A DNA stretch of 64,000 nucleotides, taken from Lophius americanus. Its lineage: Eukaryota; Chordata; Actinopteri; Lophiiformes; Lophiidae. Positions within the stretch are counted from its first letter, which is position 1. Every line of letters begins with the position of its first letter. This document shows, one piece after another, positions 34,625-47,000 of this stretch. Under the pieces are notes generated by a model. The model did not search any database. It was not told the DNA's origin and saw nothing but the letters and a program-made list of their open reading frames with translations. The stretch spans positions 14,410,501-14,474,500 of the forward strand of contig JBBDHG010000009.1 of the NCBI GenBank assembly GCA_037951165.1, given 5' to 3'. The translations under genes and the position numbers were made by a program.

Positions 34625-37600
34625 TCACACCTTGTTCACTCCACTGTCAACCAGGACTCCCAGCAGGTCCCGTTCAGCCAGTGAGATACCCGAGTCATTG
34701 GGGGAGTTTTGCTGATTGTTTTCTTGCTGTGACAACGCTGAAGTGGAAACTGTGTTCATATTATTGCTCAGCCCACCATTAGCACCCCCATTGCTAGTCC
34801 TCAGATTGGCACCGAAGATTGCATGAGTACTAAAACTACCGTGACTTGCTCCATTGCAAAGACTTCCTGTTGTGCTAGCACTGTTGGTGCTTGTTCCATT
34901 AATGCTGCCAGAGCTGCTGTGGGGATTACTGGGATTTGCTGATGCAGCGCGCGAGGGAGACGTGAACGGGAACACCTTTTCTCCTCCACTTCCTGCTGCC
35001 CTGGCACTTGGCGGTCCAGTCTGGTTCTCGGCTGATACAATGGTGTCCAGAGTAAGGCAGGCTGGTGGAGGCCGGCGAGACAGTAGGCCATGTCCGGGTC
35101 TGAGTTTGAATATTGGGCAGAGTTCTGGTGGAGGGTCTGGGAAGGAGAAGGTTGGGGAACTGGGGGCCTCACCTTCCTCACTCAGCCAGGGGAATGCAGA
35201 GGATGGTGGTGGGGGGATGTGGTTCGGGGTGTCAGGAGGCAATAACTGTGAGCCCACCACTGGCTGAGCAAGGGAGCTACAACTACGGTCCCACTCGTTC
35301 TGAGTTTTTCGTGATGGTCGGGGCCGGGGAACCGAAGGGGGTACACAGTGAATCGGTGTTTGCGGGCAACTGTAAAAACCCGGTCTCCCATAAAATGGCA
35401 TGGAAGAGAAGGCATAGTCTTGATCTCGATCTGGGTGGAATTGGCTTGGAGTTGACGGTGCCTCTGGTTGCAGGTAGAGTGGGAAGCGGCTCAGTGGAGC
35501 TCCAGGGCGGCGGCGTAGCAGAGAGACACGGGTGGAGCGAGGAAAGTTAGGAGACTGGACACCAAGAAGGCGACCGAGCTCTCCGATCAGTGGGGTGGAA
35601 TAGTTGGCTTCCTCATTCTCTTTGATTTGCTCCAGATTGGTCTGAAACTCCATCTCCTCCTTAGGAACACTGGTGTAGAGTAAATAGATGGTTATGTCAT
35701 GAATGGCTGCTGTGTTTAAGAAGGATTTATCACACTGTAGAAACTTAGTGAACCTGATATCCAGTGCTGAGCCCATGAAGGAGGGTTTGCGGTGGTCGGC
35801 GCTGGCAGTAGTGTAGGGGGGCTGAGGTTCGGACTCGTTCCAGTACATGTCCCTCTCTACCAGTGGTAGGCTGTCATACATCTCATCCACTGACAGCAAG
35901 GACACCTGGGAGATGACAACAAGTAGAATAAGACTTTTAAGTGTCTATCAGCGGACGATGGAAGAAAAGCACCAAACGAATCAGTTTGAATCCAGACCTG
36001 CAGATTTCTGTCCACAAGCCAGTTGGTTTCAAAGTCGTCATCATCTTCACCAAAAGGATTTATAAGTTGTTCAGCCACCTGAGACCGCAGACAGAAAAGC
36101 TCAGAAATGCACCAATGAAAACAAATTCAAAAGTCCAATCATAAAATGAATCTGTTGTCCATCACCTTCAGCCATCCAACGTAGAAGAAAAACTGCAACA
36201 GGGTGAAAATAGGCAGGTAGAAGTCCAAATCGTGACCAGGGTAGCCCTGGGCCGGATCCAAGAACTGACGACCGATAAGGCAAGCCAGGAAGAAGCTGTA
36301 GACCGCCACGGTCACCACCTGATGGAAAACCATCAGTCATGATATTAATAATGAATGATTTCAGGAACATATAAGATCATAGACTACCACTGCCCTAATA
36401 TTAGCTCATCATCACCGCTCTTATTTCATTTAATCATTGCAAATACGCCGGTAAACAAGCTATTTGTTCTACCAACAAACTTCTGCAGCACAGAATATGA
36501 AGAGAACCTGAGTGTAGACGAGAGGCAAGCTGATCCAGTCGTAACCGTACAGCTTCATACACTTTGCCCGCACACCGTTCAACTCCTGGACAGAAAGAAA
36601 AAGCACGACAGGCAGAAGCTCAAGTGAGCTTAAGATACCACAAAGTGAAGATAGTCGGACTCTTCTGGCCTGGGCACAGGTCATATGTAACGGCCTACAG
36701 TGAGAATGGCCGTCAGGGCTACGTCGTTGTTGATGTGACCCTCGGTGCGAGCCTTCAGAGCCAGGCTGACGAACCACATGCAAGGAACCCAGAACTTGTT
36801 GTGAGGAGAGGGCAAGTCCTCAAGATGCCTCAGCTCCTCTGACGTCATCAGACCTGAGAGAAATGCAAACAGATGTTTGTCCAGTCTCAACCAGTGCCAT
36901 ACCGGGACCAAAACCAGCATTCTGCACAGTTCCTTCAGGACGCCTAAGAGCCAGTAGCGTTAGATTGTATGCTGATAAAGTTTCCATCACCATATCCTAC
37001 CGGCCTGCACCAGATGCTCCATGGTAGGAAACCTCTTGTAAACAGCAGTGCTGACAGAGCGATAGATGAGCACGCCAGAGAGGTTGGCGTATCTCATCAG
37101 GGTCCGGCGGGTCAGTCTGGAGGCCTCGTCAGGTCCACGGACATGACCACCCACTAGCGCTGCCAAGCGGTCGGGCCAGGGGACATTCTCAAATTGGCCC
37201 CACCAGCGGGACACGACCAAGGTGACATAAAAACCTGGTAATGTAAAGAATCACATGCAAACCTCTGGTGACTCTTTCAAGGAACACGATGATCCTTAAA
37301 TTTGAATTTGACAATCATTTTTAGATTTGAATCTAAAAATGATGAATCTCAGCTCACCTAGCACGAACGATACAGGGATGAGCTCTGCGTAGCGGTCACA
37401 GTATATGGACAACTTCTCAAACAGTCTCCTCTGGTCATTGTTTAACACGAACCTGGTGAGGGAAATATTGGGCAGATAAGATACGGGGAAGAAAGCTCTG
37501 TGGCAAGAACAATCACCACACTTTCTGGGTTCGTATCGGTCGTGAAGAATAATATCCACAGTTTCTCCTCATAAAGTGAGAGGTGCCTTATTTTTAGGAG

Positions 37601-39646
37601 ATGCTTTTCATGTCACATTGAGATATTATTCTTTAAAACAAGAAACAAAACTTTTCTCATGTATCCAGATCTTGGTTAAGATACTAAATTGTTGGATTGT
37701 AAGGATGAAAGAAATTATTTTAATATGAAACGAAATCATTAAAATACAAGAAAAGAATTTTGTTAAATGAGAAACTGAGGTGTCTCATTATTATAAACAG
37801 TGAGCCAACATGCAAAAATAATAACAATAATAACTTCCTTTAAGTACAACGCAACAATCATTGATACCTAAACATACAAGCACTAAACTATAAATGGATT
37901 GACTGATTCTTTTTTTCTTCTTTGGTATTTCAATGTTAATTGTTAATAATATTGGAAAAGCATAACCAATATTTAGAAATAACATACATTAACAGTAAAT
38001 ATTAAACCATGCAATGAAACTTTGTTCAATTGTGTTTAGTACTCTACTTAAGAACAATTTATTAGTACATTCTCTGCTATTTCTACTGAACTTCATTCTG
38101 GAATAAAATATTGTGCTTTTTACTCCATTACATGTATTTGATGACTTTAGTAACTAGTTACATTGCAGATTTACTCAATGTTGATAGGCTTGTACTGATG
38201 AATATAAGTAACTCTAGTGATGTTGCTGGGATACCGTGTGATTCAGACAGAGAGAGAAAGTTGCATCAGAGCCAAAGTAACGCATTTTAAATGGATTAAA
38301 AGCAACAAGAAATAAAAAGATCAATCAGTCCTAACTCCAGCTCAACTACTTACTACATTTGTTAAATTAAAGATATAAATGAAGCATTTATTCCTCAAAA
38401 TGCCCTTGTTACTTATTTTGTTTAATTATGCACATAAATTATCCCATGTACGTTCCCAACAACATTTTAACCAAGAATAGGGTTTATTTAGTGTAAGATT
38501 ATTTAATGCGTCTTATTATCTCATCTTTCAATGTAACTCCAGTCTTAAGTCAACAAATGAGAAAGCTAATGCTTCTAAATGTTCTGTGAATAACTTTCAA
38601 AACATCCCTTCATCAATTCCACTGTAATGATTTCTGATTAACACAGAAAATCCCACTCTCATCCCACGTTTGTCTTCTGTTTTGTTATTATACGTTAAAT
38701 GACCTCATCATTAGCGCTAATAAATCAGTCCAGACCTAACAGGGACAGAAAACTGATTTCCTAAAGATATATCAGTATCCGCACATGCATTAGCAAAGAA
38801 TTATTATGATAATAGGATACCAAGAAAAAAGGGTCTCCATTACTTGGTTGGTACTTCAGAGAGTTTGACCAGTTGGTTTTTTTTAAAGGCAAAATTTCCT
38901 GTTAAATATATCGCCTACCTGGGTTACATAAGTGTTTAGGTTAAAATTGGATATCTGTATTAGAGTTTCGGTACAAATAAGCATCTTATTGAGTCTTAAA
39001 AATGAGCATGACCCTGGTTACATTCCCTCTATCTGCAGACCGAAAGTCTGAAAACTGAAAACTAAACCTGAATTATCACATGAATTCCCTAGAATATTTG
39101 AGCAAGCTTGAAATAATTTTGGAATTTCTACTAACTCAAATACATTGAGTGCCATTAACATTTACTTATCTCAATTTTCTTTACAAATGATCTAACTGGT
39201 ACTTAAAATCATAGAGATTTAGAGGTACTTAAAATTCCACAGTCAAATGGTAAATGTACGAGTGACGGAAATATTTTTTACATTAATTTAATTTACATGA
39301 ATTTAATCAGAGCTCTAATATTCTTAAAACTTTTAAGTTTACATACTCAAAAAAACAAAACCAAATCAGTTTTATTAACTCATTTTAATGTAAAGTGCAT
39401 TATAAATTAAATCTATTATTATTATTATTACACTACATTAAAAAAAAAGAAGCCTGGTGAGTTCAATGTGTTTTGTTTTTTCCAGAGATCGTACCGATAA
39501 ACAATACTGAAGAAGTAGTAAAGCAGAGTGAAGATGATGAGCTCTCTGTAGAGCAGTTTGTAGATGCTGCCTTTCCAGCGCAGAAGCAGGGCGAAGAAGG
39601 TCCCCAGACCTGCATCAGCAACCCTGTGAGAATACGTGACCGTCAT
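34625..39646 (-). CDS. best1: Bestrophin-1, calcium-activated chloride channel
   Basis: Pentameric Cl-/anion channel of the plasma membrane, best known from retinal pigment epithelium. Coding exons in transcript order: 39646-39495, 37452-37358, 37234-37001, 36853-36699, 36585-36508, 36318-36166, 36078-35998, 35905-35754, 35669-34625. They total 2145 nt, 714 aa (human is 585; the extra length is in the C-terminal tail). The N-terminus is MTVTYSHRVADAGLGTFF. The numbering is identical to human across the channel: the hydrophobic neck residues Ile76, Phe80 and Phe84 (ELIPVSFVLGFYVT) and the calcium clasp Glu300-Asp304 (NPFGEDDDDFETNW) are intact. The tail is Ser/Pro/Asn-rich with the family motif RPGFYSCPQTPIH. 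A probable 5' UTR acceptor is at 39679-39680. Synteny (fth1, rab3il1) supports best1 over best2. An 84-nt intron (35670-35753) is in frame and without stops, so a 742-aa form is possible. Confidence 0.95.
35670..35753 (-). other. best1: 84-nt in-frame intron of best1 (exitron-like)
   Basis: Removing it joins ALDIS to VPKEEMEFQ, matching human NIS-LNKEEMEFQ, so it is an intron. It is exactly 28 codons, has no stop in the coding frame, and has a weak donor (AG|GTTCAC) with a fair acceptor (CTCTACACCAG). Retention would insert 28 residues just after the regulatory region. Confidence 0.8.
37453..39494 (-). other. best1: best1 intron 1, AT-rich
   Basis: Two kilobases of AT-rich intron. The only feature I recognise is an inverted dispersed-repeat copy at 39365-39430. 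Confidence 0.5.
39365..39430 (-). repeat. Dispersed fish repeat, inverted copy
   Basis: TTTTAATGTAAAGTGCATTA, then TAAATTAAAT and an ATT repeat run: the reverse complement of the block at 28588-28690. Confidence 0.6.
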
Positions 39647-40019
39647 CGGCGCGGTCTGCGGGCCAACCTGCAGGCTGTCTGCGGAGTGACATGAAAGAAC
39701 CCGGGGGGATGTTTGTTCTCCGGGGTTCGACTGAGCTCACAGTCAGCGACCAACCTGCATCTCATGAGGCCAATCTGGTCACATAGCTAAAATGATCAAT
39801 GACAACAAAACAGGAATAGTTGGTTATTTCACTTCTCTACTCAAGTGGAGTTAAACACCTGTTCCCTTCATTCATAATCATCCCCATTTATTTTTATAAA
39901 TCTGAACCACTCCAGATAAAAAATATGTCTAAAGGGTTATAAAAGGAAGATACAACATGCGAAGGGGGCCCAGACGGTGACTCTGGTACAAGGCTGTAAA
40001 GTTATGACTGCATACTTAC

Positions 40020-40662
40020 CTCACTCTGTGACAGTGTCTGGTCATCCTACTCTCTGTGGCTCGAGTTGTGTGGTGGCAGCGTCTGGTGGGAGAGGAAAGA
40101 AAAAGGGAGCAAGGCATTCCTATACCTCCGGTCACTTGATGTGTTAATCTGTTCCAGCAACAAAGCTGCATTGTGAGTCCAGAACCTGTTAATCTGCAGC
40201 ACCCACACTAACAGACCGGTTCAACACAGCCTTGCTGATTTGTTGTGTTCAGATTTGGGAAATTTGGTCAGCCTCAGCAACCTGTCCGAACATTTAACTC
40301 CAAAGATTCAACCTTATACCTGAATCACAAACACACAACTTTGAGCACACTCTCACTTCTTGACGTCAATAAAAGGGAGTGGTTTATATCTGATGCATCA
40401 TCACTCAAGGCTTGTTCAAGGAAAGCTCTTGATCGGGTGAGACTTTGTAACCCCCCTCTGCTGGAAGAAATGTGCACATCCGGGCTCTGACTGGCTGCAA
40501 GGTGTTAGTGATTAACCCCTGCTGTCTAACCAGGAGACCAGCAGCAAGGCGAGCCTCACCTCAACCTGCTGAAGTCTCAATCTTGAGATTATCAAAGCAC
40601 CGCCTCAGCAGTTTTACTGTTCTTGTTACACTGGCAGTGAGTGTGGATCAGTCTGAACACTG
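40020..40662. promoter_or_regulatory. Head-to-head promoter region of best1 and rab3il1
   Basis: On the minus strand a perfect donor (GAGTGAG|GTAAGTATGC) ends a candidate best1 5' UTR exon at 40020. On the plus strand a good donor (GAACACTG|GTGAGT) ends a candidate rab3il1 5' UTR exon at 40662, which can join the acceptor at 40966-40967 (CCTTCAAG) in front of the rab3il1 start codon. The two starts would lie between about 40100 and 40600. A palindromic cyclic-AMP response element, TGACGTCA, lies between them near 40360. Exon starts are not defined by sequence. Confidence 0.45.
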
Positions 40663-41024
40663 GTGAGTGTTTTCTCTGTTTTCTACCCTAACAAAGTATA
40701 TCGGTGTTGCTTTGTCTGAATGACACAGTCTTAACTTCTGTTTACACTGGATATCTCAAATAATGTAGCATAACTACCCAAGGAAAACAGCCTGAATTCC
40801 ATTAGCTCTGCAGTAGTCACAGCAGGAAGCAGCATGTAAGTTACAGTTTAGGCTCAGCAGGGGTCACAGCTCATCCACTTACTAGTGAAAGACTATGACT
40901 TTGTTTTGCAATCCTTTCATGTACAATTTAGGTGAAGAATGTAACTCTTTCTCTCCCTTCCTTCAAGGCGTTTTGAAAAAACGGTTGTAGGGTCTGATGA
41001 GTCTCAAACCTGCATGAGTGACAA

Positions 41025-44000
41025 ATGGATGGAATTGAGGGAATTCACAGTGTCCAGATTTCTTCCTCTCCACCATCTTCAACACACAGCCCAGGATATG
41101 AAGTCCTGAAAGTAGGGCGATCAGGAATATCAGTTTATTCTTCAGCAGTATTTTTTGGCACACCTGATGTCCTAGGAGACGGACACCACCCTAAAAAGGA
41201 AACAGAGGAGGAGGATGGATGTGTTGTTGGAAGGTAAGTGCTTAAAACCTGAGAGACTTTGGCCGAGAAAACTGAGTCTGAGCTCACCTGTGTGGAGTAA
41301 ACATCATGGATTTCCATTGGAAGCTGATTCTGATGGTGTTGGATAATTTGATTACTATCTCCATAAACATTATTACCCCAGTGGAGGAGGTACAACATTT
41401 TCTTTAAATTCTTCATTCTCTGCCAGTTTTCACTATTATTTAGCATCAAGCAGATAATCAAGGCTGGGTTCTATTGGGATGCAGGTGTCGGACAATCGAT
41501 CACTCTTAACAATTTCTGTAAAAAAGAAATGAAGAAATTCCCTATAGTAACCAGCACATTAGGGTCGGAGAAGGTCGGACATGTCAGGGACTGCAAATAT
41601 AATTTTGCAAACAATGGCCATTAGCACCAACAATGCAGAATATTAACTTCAGCACTAAACATTATGAATGTATTCTACTCAACAGCAAAAAGAGAACTTG
41701 GACAAGCATGAGCAACATATTCACAGACAGGGCACTCGCTGTTCGCTGCAGGGTTGGGTCAGGATCTGTTTTGATGTTAATGTTTGCTTAAATAGAGCTG
41801 ACAGGAAATGAGAGAAGAGAGAGAAACAAGGACAAATATATACAGGAGGCCCCTTGCCAAGTCTCCCAATGATCTTATTTGTTAGTTTTCTCTTGATACA
41901 CTTAATCCCTAAATGTCCTTCAAATTGTTGTGTTTAGTTCTTACAGTGTTCTTTTCTGGCTAGTATAAACCGCACAGTTACGTTTCTCACTCAGTTCTAC
42001 ACCTCAGTTCCTTATAGCTTACTGGTCAATTACAGAATATACAGTATATTTGTGATTAGCTAGTATCAGCTGGTGTGTCTGTCTAGCTTTATTGTATTTA
42101 GAATGTTTAATTACACAATAAATTCTTCACTTAGCGGTAATCGAAAACGATTAATTGGCTTAAAGTTAGTACCAGTTAGTTTATAAAACAATTCCAAACA
42201 AGTTTTTTGGCAAGGCTGGATCACCAATTGTGTAAAACTGTAAACTGCTCCGGTGCCCTAGAACTCTATGTGCCCTGAAAACCGAGGCTTCTTAAATTGA
42301 ACCCATTTAAAGCACAATGCACCCACTGATAGAAAACAGCTAAACGTATGAGGTTATGTTATTAAATAAGGAGATTGTGTTATTGTTACTGCACAGTGTA
42401 ATTTAAGCACATTTAGTGTATCTTAATTCATTTAGCAGCTTTATATGATGAAAACAAAATATAAGTAAACAATGATGTTAAAATACAGTATAATATGTTA
42501 ATACAAATAGCCACACATGACCATCTGTAAGAGTGCAAAAGTAAAATTTAAATGAAATACGCATACATTTGAATGAAACTCATTTGAGGGCATGCCTCTA
42601 CCAAAGCCCAATGGACCCTGTAATTCATCCTGACCACAGAAAGTCACCTGATTCTTTATTATGACACCTACACTTTGGCGGTAGTTGCAGGTGTTGAGCC
42701 GTGTTTTTTACAATATAGCAGTTTGATCAGTCTACTGCCTATGAACACAAATTTAAATCTGCAGAATCACATGCAATATATGCCTGAATTTCGATATTCA
42801 GAAAGTGTGCATTTTATCCTCAAGCTGATGTGTAGGAAGCGGAACAATTGGAAAAGCGTTAGAATCCGAAATGACTTGGGCAAGGGCCAAATTGTGATTG
42901 GTGGACAACTGGGTCAGAATATCTTGAAAACTGCATTTCTTGTTAGCTCCTGGTCTGCAGTGGTTAGTTCTAAACAAAATTAGTCTCTAAGGAAGGACAA
43001 TGGTGGAACACAGACAGTGTTCTGTGTGCTAAAGGGCACACAGGCTAACTCGTGTTGTCTGATCCCACAGAGAGCTACTGTTGCAAAAATGCAAAAATTG
43101 ATGCTTTCAGGAGAATAATGTGCCATGACAAAAACGGTCTGAGAAAACATGAGTTCAAGATTTGGCCTCCAAATTCCCTACATCTAAATCCAATCAATCC
43201 ACGTCACATCTTGTAGAGTCCCGCCTAAAAATTAGGCAGGTAGTTAGAAAGTTATGCCAGATATGTATATAACAAACAAAGCATTAAAAAAAAAAATCAA
43301 AATGTGTAATACATAAAATCCTTCAAAATAAGTTAATGTGCATTATTACATTATACACAGCAGTTTAGAGCATAAAATCTACCAGTTGAATACAAATAAT
43401 TTTATTGACATGTCTTTAGCTTTAATTGTTTAATTGACATGTATAGGGTGACGAGATGTCCCGAGTTGATTTGTAAAGTCCCAAATTACAGGCAGTTGTC
43501 CTTAAATCTGTGTCATGTCTCTTCTGCGTTTTTATGAATATAACCTTACATAAAATAAAATAACTGATTGATGCGAAACAGATGTTACCTGTTTCGCTTC
43601 TGATCCCGCCCTTGAATCCGCCAAATAATAATAAATTAAATATGATGTTACCCTCTTATAAGCGATAGATTTTCTCAATTATGGCTGTTATACTTCTTTC
43701 ATCTATAGTGCTGTGAAATGATAAACTATAAATATCACATGTGATAACAATATTTAAAGAGACCTAATTAGCCCACAGCCAATGACTGATCGCAGTGCTT
43801 GATTGATACCATTAATATCCAATAGAAACGTAGAAAATCAGGACAAGGCAATCAATGAACCAATCAAATGTATGATCCCGCCCTTGAATCCGCCAAATTA
43901 TAATAAATAAAATTCCGCTTCAAAATGTAATTGTACTTTCACTTTATGAGTATTTTAATGCTTACATCAGCGCCTTCTGACATTGTGGTATTTTTTTTAA

Positions 44001-47000
44001 CTTTCATTGAAATAATGTAAAGTGATGTAGAACTAGTTTCGGACTGGTTAGTTCAGGATTTTACGGGGATCTCGGGATCTTGGGTGGGCGGACTGTCATG
44101 TGACCTGGGAGACAGAAACTGCAGAAACAGATTTTATTTGTTGGAAAAGCAGCTCGGAGTGAGAGGAAAAGCAGTGAAGGACACTTAGATGAGTTTAAAC
44201 CTGTACACCAAGTCCACGTTACACATTTACTTATTTTTGAGAGACCTCTGCAGCTGCTGTTGTCGTCTGTCGCCTACGTCAGCGTCCGCATTCCACGGCA
44301 GACTATGATAGAAACCGGCTGTCAGGCAGGAGTTTAACTGAAACCAGCCAACGATACTCAGTTATTACAGAAAAAATTACTTATTTACTCAACACCTGGA
44401 GGATATTGGAGGTAGAAGTTGTCAGACACTCAGTTCTGGACCGTGGCAGGGTAAGGGCGGATGCTGGGGGGGGGGATTTGTACTAGAACTCACAAAGTAA
44501 CTGTCCGATAACAATGATTAGCTCCCGGTTACCAACTTCAAACTAGTGAAAATACAACAAAGTAATTCGATTGAAAAAAATCTGTTTAGAGCGCTAAACT
44601 ATCAGCAGAGAGTGTGTGTCCTTCAGGGGTTTAACCCAACAGCTGCACTGTAAGAATTACACCTGGAATTCTAACATCTAACAGTAAGTCCATTATTCGG
44701 GTCCTCTACTTTAGTACAAATCTGAGGTACGTATTCTTTGCTTGATTAATTCAACTGAATGCTTCTATAATCTTCCACTACATTTCTGAGGCTAATATTA
44801 CTTAATGCTCCTCTACAGTTGTCTGTAGTAACTGTAGTTACTACTGTAGTTACTTTTCAGATTACATTTGTCATACTCTTCCTGTCCAGGGAAAACCACG
44901 TATGTCCAACTGTTCTGATTTTGAAAAATTGTGAGAAACTGAATGATAAATGGATTCTTTGTGTTGATAAAATACTTATTATTTACGCTATACTAACTGA
45001 TAAGTAGACCAGATAGATATATAAATGTATACAATAAGTTGTAGAACACAGAGCAATTGCACAAAGACAAATTAAGTCATAAAAAATAGTCAGAGTAAGC
45101 CTCTATCAGTCACCGTTAAATAATAGGAAACTTAAAACCAAACTTCAAACAGTCTTGGATGATCTGAAAGTTTCATAAACCTGAAAATAGGCCGATTTTA
45201 TGAAAAGTAGACTTTTTAGCGGTATTGGGTTCTCACACGACAGTGATGCTATTTAACAGCTGTGAAATCCTTGTAGTTATAATTACATCCTATTACAATC
45301 AACGTTTTTAAAATCCACGGCAGTAACATAGGCCTACAGATGAATGCAAGAGGATCCTATATAACCGATAAACATCATTATACTGCATAATTATTACTTC
45401 AACTTTCATACTGAAGTATGTTTTGTTGATAATACATTCCTACTTTTACTTATTTAAGACTTTGAATGCATTGCTCGTATTTGTATTATAGTATTTTAAG
45501 AAAAGGATCTGAATTCTTCGTCCACCTATGAGCGTGTCAGCGTTTATGATATTTACTATACCAAGCAAAGTTTCACCTATCAAACCATCAGTGTTGGTGT
45601 CTGGTACAGCCTTATGTCTTTAACTCTAAGATATATGTTTTTAATAGATTTTATACCCTAATGCAAGGTTCCAGTTTATTATGTTAAACTAATGCAGCCT
45701 CAATGGTTCGAGTGCTTCTAAAACTTTTTTTTCCAATAATGCACCCCTTTTGGAAAAAAAGATTCAGCCAATTTCTCCCTGGGCAAAGACAAGGTACATG
45801 TGGGAGAGACACAACTGCACAGTTTCTGATTTATGAAATAACAAATATGTAAATTAGCAAATATGCTACATTTCAACTGTGCAGAATCCACCACTATACA
45901 CCTGACTAAGCATTTTGTCATCATGCACTAAGAGTTAAACTTAACTATAGCTGAGCTTGCTGTTTCAATTTAATTGTTTTATTCCTTTCACATGTTTTCA
46001 GTTGTGTCAATGTTACGCTTCCATCGCAAATTTCTGCTTATTGTCTGTTATTCATTATCCAATCTTCTTGCTCACAGTTAATGTGATTGTGTAAGTTATT
46101 TCCAGTTGACATTTGTAACGGCTGCATTAGAAATAGACCAAATTTGTATTAAGTATTCCTATTTGATTCACATTTGTATTTTTATTTAACCTGGTAAAAT
46201 TAGTAGCTTTAAAGCTATACATGCACAATATTTTACTAATATTACTATAGATCAATAAATTAACAACATAAGTTAATTTTAGTAGGATTTAATGTTAATA
46301 TTTGTTCTATGTGTGTGTTAGTAATGGATTTTTTAATTATGAAGTTTAATTACATTTTATAAATCTATGGTAATTGATAATTTAATTCCCTTAAAAAATT
46401 TATGGCTGCAGCAACCACTGAAATGAATTATTGTTTTTAAAAAAATTTTTTTTATGAGTAATTGATTAATCACTGAGTCTATGAAAAAAGTTGAAACAAA
46501 CAGTGACGGTTTAAAATTGCTTATTTTATCCTTCAATAGTCCAAAACCTAAATACTCTTCATTTTAATTTATAATAAATGAAAACAAAAAGCTGAAAATT
46601 GTAGGGATAGTGGTGGAACCAGCAACTGGTTTAATTTGTAAGATAAATGTATCCTATAGTATATAAAAAAATCCAAATAATGTTGTTAAACCTTCAGAAC
46701 CCACACCGTGATGTACAAAATTAAACAAACTGGACTTATTGGCAAATTGTTAGAGTTTACTGAGTTTATGAAAACCCTGGTGAAGATTTGGACATAAAGT
46801 CTTCAGGATTCTCATTAAAGGCACTGATTTTATTTGTTTGGTGAAGATTGGTAGATCTGGATTCAGAGTCGGAGTCCAGAGGGGAGGGAGGAGGCCAGGC
46901 TGGGCCCACCTCCTCAGCTAGAGGCAATGTGGACCTCTCCCGGCTTCGTAGCTCCTCGCTGGAGGTCAAAGAGAAGGAAATCAGGGAAAAGGGGTCAGAG

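Noticed and set aside
34854..35550. Overlapping plus-strand frames of 137 and 145 codons
   Set aside because: They lie antisense to the long best1 last exon and are shadows of its GC-rich coding sequence.
44188..44307. ATG-initiated frame in the GC-richer block of rab3il1 intron 1
   Set aside because: It stops after about 39 codons before the donor, so it cannot be a coding first exon of rab3il1.
46848..46850. TTG as a start codon of rab3il1
   Set aside because: Vertebrate genes rarely use TTG. The frame is instead joined by splicing to the ATG exon at 41025, which fits in phase and resembles the Rabin N-terminus.
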